A stretch of 64,000 bases of DNA from Aliiruegeria lutimaris (lineage in GTDB: Bacteria > Pseudomonadota > Alphaproteobacteria > Rhodobacterales > Rhodobacteraceae), in assembly GCF_900099935.1 (NCBI RefSeq), contig NZ_FNEK01000019.1, forward strand, positions 1 to 64,000. Reading direction: 5' to 3'. The position numbers were made by a program, and so were the translations under genes. Positions 1-8,885 of the stretch are shown here, in pieces (the stretch's first letter is position 1; every line of letters begins with the position of its first letter). The notes below the pieces were generated by a model. That model ran no database searches and was not told where the DNA came from. It saw nothing but the letters and a program-made list of their open reading frames with translations.

Positions 1-233
1 TTGTCGGCGATGCGCGCCTCAATCCAGCCGGTCACGCCGGCCAGTTTGCGGTGACCACCTCCGTTACCTTGCGGTCGTGGTGTCAGTGATCCGGTTTCCC
101 GCCGCAGCTTAATCAGATCGTTCACAAATCTCGGCGAAACCCGGAAGTGCCGCGCCGCCTCGCGGTGCCCGTGACCTTCATCGACAAAAGCGACGACGCG
201 CTCGCGTAGCTCTATTGGATGTGGTTTGCCCAT
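1..233 (-). CDS. IS630-family transposase, N-terminal part (runs off the window)
   Basis: The minus strand starts with ATG at 233-231 and stays open to the window edge (77 residues). It reads MGKPHPIELRERVV, then AARHFRVS and VNDLIKLRRETGSL, the helix-turn-helix start typical of IS630-type orfA transposases. The protein would bind the ends of its own element; the catalytic DDE part lies outside the window. The element is inserted in the acetylornithine deacetylase gene that resumes at 322. The family call is from recognition of the N-terminal pattern only. Confidence 0.7.
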   Translation of the reverse strand, partial: MGKPHPIELRERVVAFVDEGHGHREAARHFRVSPRFVNDLIKLRRETGSLTPRPQGNGGGHRKLAGVTGWIEARIAD

Positions 234-321
234 CTGAGACCCCTATATCTGCCTCAACAGAAGGGAATCACATCACAACCAATCTGGGAAGCCTGAATCA
301 GATAGGCCGCGACACGCTCTA
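1..321 (-). mobile_element. IS630-type insertion sequence, one end
   Basis: The leader between the transposase start (233) and the resumed host gene (322) is non-coding and ends in GAGCGTGTCGCGGCC (minus strand), which looks like the terminal inverted repeat. IS630 elements duplicate TA at the target. A TA lies at 320-321 exactly where the deacetylase reading frame begins. The other end is outside the window, so completeness cannot be judged. Confidence 0.55.
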
Positions 322-570
322 GTGAACGGCTATCCGGGCCTCGACGCCGATCCTGCCCATCCCGCGATTGCGGCGCTGGCCCACCACCTGGACGAACCGG
401 CCCCGGTCAAGGTGTCCTACGGAACCGAGGCGGGCTATTTCGCGGGGCTCGGCCTGCCGACGGTCGTTTGCGGCCCCGGCAGCATGGCCGACGGGCATCA
501 GCCCAACGAGTCCATTGCCCGATCCGAACTGGCAAGATGCGCGGCCCTGCTGGATGTTTTGGTGAGTTGA
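322..570 (+). pseudogene. argE: Acetylornithine deacetylase (M20 peptidase), C-terminal fragment
   Basis: About 82 residues that match the end of ArgE/M20 deacetylases: a YGTEAGYF segment, then PTVVCGPGS and ADGHQPNE, the last with the conserved histidine that closes the metal site. Full-length enzymes are about 380-390 residues, so roughly the first 300 are missing. The break coincides with the insertion-sequence end at 320-321. The GTG at 322 is only the first in-frame codon after the junction, not a real start. The intact enzyme would remove acetate from N-acetylornithine or a related amide. Without the rest of the metal site this fragment cannot be active. Confidence 0.75.
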
Positions 571-583
571 GGCCGCGAGCCAG

Positions 584-1492
584 TTACTTGGCAGGCGGCG
601 TGAAGCGGAATTCTGGTTGTCGGGCCAGCGTTGCCTCGCGAATAAACGCGGCGACGTGCCGGATGCGCGAAATCTCGCGATCGTCTTCGGAAAACAGGAT
701 CCAGTAGGCACGTGTGAACCGGACCTCGTCCGGCATCACCGGGACCAGATCCGTGGTCCCCGTCATGAAACAAGGCAGTACCCCCAGCCCGGCGCCGCCC
801 TGAACGGCGTCGACCTGCGCCTGAACGGTGGCCGCCTTGTAGATGGGGTGGATCTCGGGGTGGACGAGGCGGTTGAAATCCAGCTCGGCGGTGTAGAGCA
901 GCTCGTCGATATAGCCCACGAACGGGTATCGCGGCAGGTCCGCCCGGCTGTCGGGCCAACCCATTCGCGCCATCAGTCCCGGCGCGCCGTAGAGACGTAA
1001 TTCGTAATCGGTCAGTTTCTGCATCACCAGCCGCCCCGATTGCGGTCGCTCGAGGCTGATCGCGATATCGACATCTCGGTTCCACAGCTTGTGCGTCGAC
1101 GGGACCGGGACCAACTCGATCTCGAGCGATGGCTCGGCGATGGCAAGCTCCGGCAATATGCGCGAGAGCACGGCATTGCCGAATCCGTCGGGGGCACCGA
1201 TCCGCACTCGCCCCGACAGATCCCCGGGCCGTTGCAGCCGCTCGAGGATTTCCGCGGCGCAGGCCTCCATCTTTTCGGCCAGCGGAACAAGGGCGCTGCC
1301 CGCCTCCGTCGGGACGTAGCCATCGGCCTCCGGGTCGAGCAGGCGGTTATGCAGGCGCTGTTCGAGTTGCTGGAGATGGCGGGATACGGTGGTGTGGCTG
1401 ACGCCCAGACGCTTTGCCGCGCGGCTGATCCGGCCGGACCGCGCGGTCTCCAGAAAGTACTGAATATCGTTCCAATCGAAGCGATCGGTCAT
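584..1492 (-). CDS. LysR-family transcriptional regulator
   Basis: 302 residues, normal for the family. The N-terminal winged helix-turn-helix spans about residues 5-65, with ISRAAKRLGVSHTTVSRHLQ as recognition region, followed by a periplasmic-binding-like effector domain from about residue 90. It starts at ATG 1492 and is divergent from the GMC oxidoreductase at 1653 across a 160-bp gap. This is the usual arrangement for a LysR regulator and its target, so it probably controls that gene; the inducer is unknown. Confidence 0.9.
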   Translation of the reverse strand: MTDRFDWNDIQYFLETARSGRISRAAKRLGVSHTTVSRHLQQLEQRLHNRLLDPEADGYVPTEAGSALVPLAEKMEACAAEILERLQRPGDLSGRVRIGAPDGFGNAVLSRILPELAIAEPSLEIELVPVPSTHKLWNRDVDIAISLERPQSGRLVMQKLTDYELRLYGAPGLMARMGWPDSRADLPRYPFVGYIDELLYTAELDFNRLVHPEIHPIYKAATVQAQVDAVQGGAGLGVLPCFMTGTTDLVPVMPDEVRFTRAYWILFSEDDREISRIRHVAAFIREATLARQPEFRFTPPAK

Positions 1493-1652
1493 GGGCGTCC
1501 TCCCTGCTGCCCTTGATAGCGCAAGGGGCGCTTGAACGAAAACAGACAGTAATTGTGCAGATTCGGGAGTTTCCAGTGATCCTCCCCCCGGTTCAAATGA
1601 TTGGAAACCGGGGTGCCCCGGCTTTGTGCAGGTTGGACGCGGGGAGGCGACG

Positions 1653-3269
1653 ATGCAGGATTTCGGCAGTTTCGACTATGTGATCGTTGGTGCGGGCAGC
1701 GCCGGATGCGTTCTGGCCAACCGGTTGAGCGAGAACCCGGAGACGCGCGTCCTGCTGCTCGAAGCGGGCGGCAACGACCGGTACCACTGGGTGCATATCC
1801 CCGTGGGCTACCTCTATTGCATCGGAAATCCTCGAACGGATTGGGGTTACCAGACCGCGGCCTGCGACGGGCTTCTCGGGCGGTCGCTGATCTATCCTCG
1901 CGGGCGGCTGCTCGGCGGGTGTTCTTCCATCAACGGAATGCTCTACCTGCGCGGGCAGGCAGCCGATTATGACGGGTGGCGGCAGACGGGGCTGGCCGGA
2001 TGGGGATGGGACGATGTCCTGCCCTATTTCATCAAGTCCGAAGATTACTACGCCGGAGCCGACGAGGCGCATGGTGTCGGCGGGGAATTTCGCGTCGAAG
2101 AGCAGCGGCTTCATTGGGATATTCTCGATGCGTGGAAGGCCGCCGCGATCGCCGCCGGTATCCCGGAGACGGCGGATTTCAACCGTGGCGACAATTTCGG
2201 TGTCGGCTATTTCAAGGTGAACCAGCGGAAGGGCTGGCGGTGGAGCACCGCCAAGGGGTTCCTGAAGCCCGCGCGCTCGCGGCCAAACCTGACGGTGATG
2301 ACCAAGTCACAGGCCGAGCGGCTGATCTTTGAGGGCCGGCGGGCGGTCGGGGTGCGGTTCCGGCGCGACGGCCAGCTTGCCACGGTACGGGCTGGGGGAG
2401 AGGTGATCCTTGCCTCCGGATCGATCGGCTCGCCCCAGATCCTTCAACTCTCCGGAATCGGTCCGGGAGCGCTTCTGCAAGAGAAGGGGATCGAGGTCTT
2501 GCATGATCAACCCGGTGTCGGCGCGAATTTGCAGGACCATCTTCAGATCCGCTGTGCCTACAAGGTCCAGAACGCGCTGACGCTCAACACCATGGCGGCC
2601 ACGCTGCTGGGCAAGGCGCGGATCGGGCTGGAATACCTGCTGACCCGGTCCGGGCCGATGTCGATGGCGCCGAGCCAGTTGGGTGCCTTCGCCTATTCCT
2701 CGCCCGATATCGCAACACCGGATCTCGAATACCACGTCCAGCCGGTCACGCTCGAAGCCTTCGGGCAGGCGCCGCATGATTTCCCGGCCATCACGGCGAG
2801 CGTGTGTTACCTGCGGCCCGAAAGCCGGGGCCATGTGCGGATCACCTCGCCGGACCCGATGATGCACCCCGAGATCCAGCCAAACTACCTGTCGACCGAA
2901 GGTGACCGCCTCGTTGCCGCGAAGGCGATCCGCCTGACGCGGGAGATCATGGCGCAGCAACCCTTGTCGCAATACGCCCCCAAGGAGTTCAAACCCGGCC
3001 CGCAATTCCAGACCGATGCGGAACTGGCCGAGGGCGCAGGCCGGATTGCCTCGACGATTTTTCACCCGGTCGGAACCGCCCGGATGGGCAGCGATCCGGA
3101 AGCGATCGTGGATGAGAGCCTGCGGGTCAACGGGGTCACCGGGCTGCGCATTGTCGATGCCTCGGTCATGCCGCGGATCACGTCGGGCAACACGAACGCA
3201 CCCACGATCATGATCGCCGAGAAGGCCGCCGACATGATCAAGGCAAGCCGAACCGCCGCAATGGCGTGA
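1653..3269 (+). CDS. GMC-family FAD alcohol/choline dehydrogenase
   Basis: 538 residues from ATG 1653, chosen because GGGGAGG lies about 5 bases upstream; an earlier in-frame start at 1626 lacks this. The FAD Rossmann motif is at residues 13-18 (GAGSAG), followed by the GMC signature around RGRLLGGCSSINGMLYLRG. The catalytic pair is near the C-terminus: His 471 in IFHPVGTARMG and Asn 515 in SGNTNAPT. Members oxidise primary alcohols (choline, polyethylene glycol, long-chain alcohols) with FAD and pass electrons to the respiratory chain. BetA is the nearest well-known relative, but the substrate cannot be read from sequence. No betB or betI is adjacent, which argues against a choline role. Confidence 0.9.
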   Translation: MQDFGSFDYVIVGAGSAGCVLANRLSENPETRVLLLEAGGNDRYHWVHIPVGYLYCIGNPRTDWGYQTAACDGLLGRSLIYPRGRLLGGCSSINGMLYLRGQAADYDGWRQTGLAGWGWDDVLPYFIKSEDYYAGADEAHGVGGEFRVEEQRLHWDILDAWKAAAIAAGIPETADFNRGDNFGVGYFKVNQRKGWRWSTAKGFLKPARSRPNLTVMTKSQAERLIFEGRRAVGVRFRRDGQLATVRAGGEVILASGSIGSPQILQLSGIGPGALLQEKGIEVLHDQPGVGANLQDHLQIRCAYKVQNALTLNTMAATLLGKARIGLEYLLTRSGPMSMAPSQLGAFAYSSPDIATPDLEYHVQPVTLEAFGQAPHDFPAITASVCYLRPESRGHVRITSPDPMMHPEIQPNYLSTEGDRLVAAKAIRLTREIMAQQPLSQYAPKEFKPGPQFQTDAELAEGAGRIASTIFHPVGTARMGSDPEAIVDESLRVNGVTGLRIVDASVMPRITSGNTNAPTIMIAEKAADMIKASRTAAMA

Positions 3270-3288
3270 CTGTCCGCGCTTGCGGATT

Positions 3289-4983
3289 TCAGGACCGGGT
3301 GCTTTTCACTTCCGCCGCCCGAGACAGGTAAACGCCGTGGCGCCTGGCCAAAACCGCAAGGAGGGCTTCGAGTTCCTCGGCCTGACGGGCTTCGGTCCAG
3401 CCAAGCGCCTGGGCCGCTATCTCGCAGAGTTCCTCGCAAACGGTTCGGTCGACCTGGCCGGTGATGGCAAGTGGCGTCCGGCGCAGCACGATATCCTCAA
3501 GGTGCACAACATGTTCGTTCCGCGCGATCCAGTCGATCTCCGCCCGGCTGAACGCTTCCTCCGTGTCGAGAAAAACCGGGGCGGCGCCTTCCGCGAGGGC
3601 GATCGGGCGCGCGGTCGTGCCGTAGCGATCCAGCAGCGTGGCGAGCCGATCCGGCGCGGCGCCGGAAACCCTCGCCAGTTCAGCTAACCAGTCCTCACGC
3701 GCGCTTGCCGCCTGCGGCATGTCCCGCCCGCCGCCGATGGGCATCTCGTCGGTTGACTGCTTGCGGGTCTCGCCGAGGCCCTCCAGCACCTTGTCCGCGA
3801 TCTCCGCCGAAAAGGCCCGGAACGTTGTCCATTTCCCGCCGACAAGCGAGGTCACCGGAAATGGCCGGCCTTCGGTGGGTGCGGCGACCGGCGCGGAGTG
3901 GTCGCGGCTGATCAGGCCGGGATCGACGCCTTCCGAGTTCGGCAATGGCCGGATGCCTGCATAGGCATAGACGATTTGGCCAGGGTCAAATTGCAGGCCG
4001 GGCAGAAGTTCGCGCAGGCTCGCCATGAAATAAGCGATCTCGTCTTCGGTGCAGGTCACATCGTCGGGATTTTCGGCCGGAATGTCGGTTGAGCCGACCA
4101 GCGCCTTGCCGCGATAGGGGAAGACAAGCAGGATCCGGCCATCATCGGCTTCGAAATAGATCATCCGCCCGTTCAGCTGTTCCAGCAGCGCGGGGTGATC
4201 GAGCAGGATATGCGACCCCTTGGTGCCGCCGATCAGCTTTGTCTTGATACCAAGCACGGCATTGACCCGGTCGATCCAGGGACCAGCGGCATTGACCACG
4301 TTCCGCGCGGTGACACTGCGGGCCTGCCCATCAGCCAGCGTGAATTCCAGCGCGCCGTCCCGCAGGCCGGAAACAGCGGTCCAGTTCAGCGCTTCCGAGC
4401 CGGGGGACAGGGCCACCCCGTCCTTTACCAATTCGAGGATGAGCCGCTCGGGCGCCTCGACCATGGCGTCGTAATAGGTTCCAAGGGCGACGATCCGGGG
4501 CGTCAGGGCGGGCACATCCGCAAGCGCCTTCTTCCGGCCGACCATCCCGTGGCGCGGCATCACCCGGGCCCTCGCGCCGTAGAAATCATACATCGTCAGC
4601 CCGGTCTTGATGAGCAGGGCGCCCCGGCTGCGCGGCGCCGTGGTGGAGCCGAGTAACGTGCGCAGCGCGGCCCACACCCCTTTGGTCCACGAATAGATCG
4701 GGATCATCGTCGGCAGCGCTTTCACCAGATGCGGCGCGTTGCGCAGCAACAGGTTGCGCTCGTAGGTCGATTCCGCGACGAGCCGTAGCTCGCCGGTTTC
4801 GAGATATTTCAACCCGCCATGGATCAACCGCGATGGCGCGGCGCTCGTCCCGGAGCCGTAATCCCCCTTGTCGACGATCAGACAGCGCAGCCCCTGCGCG
4901 CAGAGATCCCGGAACAGGCCCGCCCCGTTGACCCCGGCCCCGATGATGACAACGTCGAAGGCGTCTTGTGCGGTGTCAGGCAT
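3289..4983 (-). CDS. FAD-dependent glycerol-3-phosphate dehydrogenase-like protein (second EryB/GlpD-type)
   Basis: 564 residues from ATG 4983. A GTG at 4995 is also in frame, but the ATG overlaps the kinase stop by 8 bases, so translation is probably coupled. FAD motif GAGVNG is at residues 15-20, followed by SAAPSRLIHGGLKYLE, NVVNAAGPWIDRV and LVGGKWTTFRAFS, typical of the GlpD/GlpA family. It oxidises a polyol phosphate to a ketose phosphate at the membrane. It is paired with an FGGY kinase, so it likely oxidises that kinase's product rather than glycerol 3-phosphate itself. The same pairing recurs in the erythritol genes at 10.9-14.0 kb. It ends 19 bp from the convergent GMC gene. Confidence 0.85.
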   Translation of the reverse strand: MPDTAQDAFDVVIIGAGVNGAGLFRDLCAQGLRCLIVDKGDYGSGTSAAPSRLIHGGLKYLETGELRLVAESTYERNLLLRNAPHLVKALPTMIPIYSWTKGVWAALRTLLGSTTAPRSRGALLIKTGLTMYDFYGARARVMPRHGMVGRKKALADVPALTPRIVALGTYYDAMVEAPERLILELVKDGVALSPGSEALNWTAVSGLRDGALEFTLADGQARSVTARNVVNAAGPWIDRVNAVLGIKTKLIGGTKGSHILLDHPALLEQLNGRMIYFEADDGRILLVFPYRGKALVGSTDIPAENPDDVTCTEDEIAYFMASLRELLPGLQFDPGQIVYAYAGIRPLPNSEGVDPGLISRDHSAPVAAPTEGRPFPVTSLVGGKWTTFRAFSAEIADKVLEGLGETRKQSTDEMPIGGGRDMPQAASAREDWLAELARVSGAAPDRLATLLDRYGTTARPIALAEGAAPVFLDTEEAFSRAEIDWIARNEHVVHLEDIVLRRTPLAITGQVDRTVCEELCEIAAQALGWTEARQAEELEALLAVLARRHGVYLSRAAEVKSTRS

Positions 4984-6514
4984 CGGATTCTCCACGGCCG
5001 GATTTTTCGAGCGCGTTCAGGCGCTCCCATGTGGCCGGCAGGCTGTCGGCAACCTCCCGGAAGACCGTGTAGCGCTCCGCGTAGGCGGCCGAACGCTCCG
5101 GCGAGGGGGAATAAGTTGTCGAGATGGCGTCGAGATCGCGCGGGTCTGCGTCGAAACTCTCGAAAGCACCGACGGCCGCCCCGGCACAGAGCGCCGCGCC
5201 CCAGGCGGCGGCTTCGTCGGTCTCGCTCACCACGACATTCATGCCGAGCACATCGGCAAAGAGGCGCGCGACGGTCGGATTGCGGGAGGCGCCGCCCGTC
5301 AGCCGGGCCTCGCTGCCGCCGAAGGCTTCGCGCAGGGCATCGACATGCTGGCGATGGTTGAAGGCAACCCCTTCCAGCAGCGCCGCCAACACGTCGCCGC
5401 GCTCATGCCAGCCGCGCAAGCCGAGGAAGCCCGCGCTCGGCACGGCTCCGAAGGGCGAGCCATAGAGATAGGGATGGAACACGATTGGCGAGGGCCGCTG
5501 CAGCGCTGCGTCGATCTCGGGTGCCAGCACGGCGTGGATATTGCTCCCATCGGCCTCGGCCTTCGCGCGCTCGGCGGCGCAGAACGTGTCGATGAACCAG
5601 TCGTAATTCGTGGTCGAGGCAGGCGACATAGACATGTTGTTCCACAGCCCCGGCTGCACCGCGCTGCGGCAGAGCCATCGCGGGTCTGTATTCGGCTCGG
5701 TGGAGACGCATTCGTTGATCGAATAGGTCCCGGCAACAATCCCCACCACGCCGGTACGATGCGCGCCGATCCCATGTGCGGAAGCCGTGACATCGTGCAG
5801 CCCGGCGGCCACTGGCGTTCCGGGTTTGAGGCCGGTTGCCTCGGCAGCTTCCCTGGTGACGGTTCCAACGACCTCCGCGGAATGTGAAATCGCGGCCAGC
5901 GCCGGGCGCAGGGTGGAGAGCCCGAACAGCTCAAGCGCCGCGTCGGAATAGTCCTGGCTATGGACATCGGTGAAGGAGGTGCTGGCCTCGGTGCGGTCTG
6001 TCCCGAAGGTGCCCGTCAGGCAGCAGCGCAGCCAATCCTTGCAGGCCAACACGTGGCCGATGCGCGCGAAACGCTCTGGCTCCTCGCGCGCCATCCAGGC
6101 CAGCAGAGCGGACGGGGCGGAGACATGCGGCGGTTGGCCGCTCAGCGGCAGGCTTTTTCGGTCGATCCCGTCGCGTTCCCACTCGGCAACGACATCGATA
6201 GCCCGGCTGTCGAGCGACAGGATCCCGGCGCCGAGCGGATTGCCCGCCTTGTCGAGCACGTAGACCCCGTCGCCATGCGCCGTCGCGGCGACACAGAGGA
6301 TGTCTGCCGGATCGGTGTCGCTGGTAGCCAGCACATCGCGAATGGCTGCGGCGGTGTGGCGCCAGAGGTCCGCCATGTCGCGTTCGACCTTGCGCGGCGA
6401 GGGCTTGAGTTGCGGGACGTTGCGGCGGGCGACACCGAGTTGCCGGCCCGCGAGGTCGAAGATCACCGCCTTTGTTACGGTCAATCCGCTGTCGATGGCG
6501 AGAATGCGTCCCAT
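4976..6514 (-). CDS. FGGY-family carbohydrate/polyol kinase
   Basis: 512 residues from ATG 6514, with GAGAGG upstream on the coding strand. The N-terminal phosphate-binding loop is ILAIDSGLTVTKAVIFDLAG. The catalytic aspartate is in AGLHDVTASAHG, and the C-terminal adenine-site strand is RLTGGASRNPTVARLFADVL. Segments such as WNNMSMSPASTTNYDWF resemble L-xylulose kinase (LyxK) and erythritol kinase subgroups. It would phosphorylate a ketose or polyol with ATP. It forms an operon with the GlpD-like gene downstream and probably the DeoR gene upstream, 203 bp away. The substrate is undetermined. Confidence 0.85.
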   Translation of the reverse strand: MGRILAIDSGLTVTKAVIFDLAGRQLGVARRNVPQLKPSPRKVERDMADLWRHTAAAIRDVLATSDTDPADILCVAATAHGDGVYVLDKAGNPLGAGILSLDSRAIDVVAEWERDGIDRKSLPLSGQPPHVSAPSALLAWMAREEPERFARIGHVLACKDWLRCCLTGTFGTDRTEASTSFTDVHSQDYSDAALELFGLSTLRPALAAISHSAEVVGTVTREAAEATGLKPGTPVAAGLHDVTASAHGIGAHRTGVVGIVAGTYSINECVSTEPNTDPRWLCRSAVQPGLWNNMSMSPASTTNYDWFIDTFCAAERAKAEADGSNIHAVLAPEIDAALQRPSPIVFHPYLYGSPFGAVPSAGFLGLRGWHERGDVLAALLEGVAFNHRQHVDALREAFGGSEARLTGGASRNPTVARLFADVLGMNVVVSETDEAAAWGAALCAGAAVGAFESFDADPRDLDAISTTYSPSPERSAAYAERYTVFREVADSLPATWERLNALEKSGRGESDA

Positions 6515-6717
6515 ATCTATGCCTCTCTCGTTCTGGGAAGGTGGAAACGGGGCGCCGCGAGGGAAACGGCGCCCCGCCCATCTCCGATCTCCGGTGTCGC
6601 GGGCCAAGGCCCGTAGCAGCGGAAATCAGGTTCGTTATGTTTCGTGCCCGCGGCCGGTTGCGGCCACAAGGCAACGGTCATGGTCGTGGCCGTCACTGTT
6701 CCGGACCTGCGATCGGC

Positions 6718-7497
6718 TCATTCGGCTGCCTCCCTTTCCATGGCAACCGTCAGCGCCAGCCCGGCGGTTTCGAGGGCCGCCATGGCCGCGCCTGGTGGGA
6801 CCCTGTCCGTTATGATCGAATCGAATTCGTCCAGCGCCGCCAGCTTGTGAAGCGCGGTCCGTTGGAAACGTTGGTGGTTGACGAGCAGGCAGCGCCGCGT
6901 GGCGGAGGCCATCATGGCCCGTTTCGCCCGCACAACGCCGTCATCCATGTGAAAGGCCTCGACCCCGGAGACGGCCGGGCTCGAAATGAAGGCGATATCG
7001 GCGCGCAGCCCGGCCAGCGCGGTTTCGGTAATGGCTCCGAAAAAGGCATTGAACTTGGCCGAATAGGTACCACCCAAGGCGATCAGGGATATACCCGGTT
7101 CCGTGCGCAAAGCGTCGATCACGGCGGCGTTGTTGGTAATTACCGTGAGTGGACGCATCCGGGCCAGCCGGGACCCCAGTACCGCGGCCATCGAGCCGTC
7201 ATTGACCATGATCGTCATGCCGGGCTCGACCAGCGTCAGCGCGGCATCCGCCATTGCGGCCTTGGCCTCGATGTCCTGGCCCTCTCGGAACCGGAAATCG
7301 CTTTCGAACCGGGTGTTGGCCTCGATGGTCGCCCCGCCGCGCACCTTGCGCAGCAACCCCTCATTTTCCAGATCGTCGAGATCGCGATGAATGGTCATCT
7401 TGGAGACGACGAAACGATTGGCTAGATCGTCCACGGTCAACTCGCCCTTGTTGACAAGGAGCTCGATGATCGCCCGCTGTCGATCGTAACGTTTCAC
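6718..7497 (-). CDS. DeoR-family transcriptional repressor
   Basis: 259 residues from GTG 7497, preceded by GGGAGGGGAA at good spacing. Residues 1-55 form the DeoR winged helix, including the signature SKMTIHRDLDDLENEGLLRK. The rest is the sugar-phosphate-sensing domain, with NDGSMAAVLG and ALGGTYSAKFNAFFG. These repressors usually release DNA when a phosphorylated sugar accumulates. It sits between the kinase/dehydrogenase pair it probably controls and the divergent transaldolase gene. Confidence 0.88.
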   Translation of the reverse strand: MKRYDRQRAIIELLVNKGELTVDDLANRFVVSKMTIHRDLDDLENEGLLRKVRGGATIEANTRFESDFRFREGQDIEAKAAMADAALTLVEPGMTIMVNDGSMAAVLGSRLARMRPLTVITNNAAVIDALRTEPGISLIALGGTYSAKFNAFFGAITETALAGLRADIAFISSPAVSGVEAFHMDDGVVRAKRAMMASATRRCLLVNHQRFQRTALHKLAALDEFDSIITDRVPPGAAMAALETAGLALTVAMEREAAE

Positions 7498-7864
7498 CGG
7501 GTTCCCCTCCCAAGGCCCCGCAACGCGCTGTATGCGCTTACGTAACCGAACGTATGACATAACATAAATAACATAACAAGTGTGATTTGTGTTGTTTTGT
7601 ATTGTGACTTTGGGGCGGGAATGGTAGAAGACCGCCATGGAGGATGGACCATGCCGAAGGACTCGACTGCAATGTCGACATTGCGGCGAGAGAGCGCCCG
7701 GACCTGCCATGGAACGCGCGGCGCCGGCGAAACTGGCATGGAGACATTCAGAGTTCCTGGACCCAAGTCCGGGCTCTGTGAATATTTCGGAATTGCCTTG
7801 CGCGCGGACCTAACCCGCGCCAAGGAACCAGTCGAAGAATGACGACGCTACAGGAGTTGCCAAG
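7498..7864. promoter_or_regulatory. Divergent intergenic region between deoR and tal
   Basis: 367 bp without a gene. The part at about 7545-7605 is strikingly AT-rich for this genome and holds a direct repeat ATAACATAA/ATAACATAA and the arms AACAA...TTGTT. This is a plausible control region for deoR and tal, including DeoR operators, but no clear -35/-10 pair can be assigned by eye. Confidence 0.4.
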
Positions 7865-8812
7865 ATGACAAACGCGTTGGACCAATTGCGTGAAATGACC
7901 GTCGTGGTCGCCGACACCGGCGATGTTGCGGCCGTCAAGGCTTACGGGCCGGTCGATTGCACGACGAACCCGTCGATCGTGCTTGCCGCTCTCAAGGATC
8001 CCGCATCCGAGGAGTTGACCGTCCGCGAGATCGAAGCGGGCAAGAAGGCCGGCAAGAGCGCCGAAGAGGTCGCGGCAACCCTCACCGTCGCCGTGGGCGC
8101 CGAGTTGACCAAGCTGGTGCCCGGTCGTGTTTCGACCGAGGTCGATGCCTGCCTGTCCTTCGACACGGACGCCTCCGTGGCCCGCGCGCGTGCCATCATC
8201 GCCGATTACGAGGCGCGCGGCATCGGCCGCGAACGCATCCTGATCAAGCTGGCCTCGACCTGGGAAGGTATTCGCGCGGCGGAAATCCTTCAGAAAGAGG
8301 GGATCGACTGCAACCTGACGCTGCTGTTCTCGCTCGCCCAGGCGGTTGCCTGCGCAGATGCCGGCGCGTTCCTGATCTCGCCCTTCGTGGGTCGTATCAC
8401 CGACTGGTACAAGAAGGCCGAAGGGCGTGACAGCTACCTGCCCGACGAAGATCCGGGCGTGTTGTCGGTCCGCAAGATCTATGACTACTACAAGTCCAAC
8501 GGCATCGACACCGTGGTGATGGGCGCCTCCTTCCGCAGCGTCGACCAGATCAAGGCTCTTGCGGGTTGCGACAACCTGACGATCGCACCGAAGCTGCTCG
8601 ACATCCTTGCCAAGGACGAAGCGGATCTGCCGCGTGTGCTGTCGCCGGAAACCGCGAGCGGGGCTGCCCCGATCCCGATGGACGAGGCGACCTTCCGCTG
8701 GGAAATGAACGCCGACCCGATGGCGACCGAGAAACTGGCCGAAGGCATCCGCAACTTCGACGCCGACCACAAGAAGCTGATCGCGCTGGTGGCCGAACGC
8801 ATGTCTGCCTGA
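7865..8812 (+). CDS. tal: Transaldolase
   Basis: 315 residues, the TalB/class 1 length. The active-site set matches E. coli TalB in position and context: Asp 17 (VADTGD), Asn 35 (TTNPSIV), Glu 92 (STEVDA) and Schiff-base Lys 128 ([12 protein letters not shown]). It transfers a dihydroxyacetone unit between sedoheptulose 7-phosphate/glyceraldehyde 3-phosphate and erythrose 4-phosphate/fructose 6-phosphate in the cytosol. It lies beside an erythritol locus whose end product in Brucella is erythrose 4-phosphate, so it may drain that product (inference). Confidence 0.95.
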   Translation: MTNALDQLREMTVVVADTGDVAAVKAYGPVDCTTNPSIVLAALKDPASEELTVREIEAGKKAGKSAEEVAATLTVAVGAELTKLVPGRVSTEVDACLSFDTDASVARARAIIADYEARGIGRERILIKLASTWEGIRAAEILQKEGIDCNLTLLFSLAQAVACADAGAFLISPFVGRITDWYKKAEGRDSYLPDEDPGVLSVRKIYDYYKSNGIDTVVMGASFRSVDQIKALAGCDNLTIAPKLLDILAKDEADLPRVLSPETASGAAPIPMDEATFRWEMNADPMATEKLAEGIRNFDADHKKLIALVAERMSA

Positions 8813-8829
8813 TCCGATCAGGTACGTCC

Positions 8830-8858
8830 CGCGCCCGGCACCCTGATCGCCGGGCGCG
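8830..8858 (+). terminator. GC-rich hairpin after transaldolase
   Basis: A perfect stem GCGCCCGGC/GCCGGGCGC (8831-8839 with 8849-8857, plus one more C-G pair) closes a 9-base loop. It lies between the convergent tal and eryD genes. No U-run follows, so it may act weakly or as a 3'-end stabiliser. Confidence 0.5.
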
Positions 8859-8885
8859 TGGCACAAAAAGAACGGCACATTTGTT

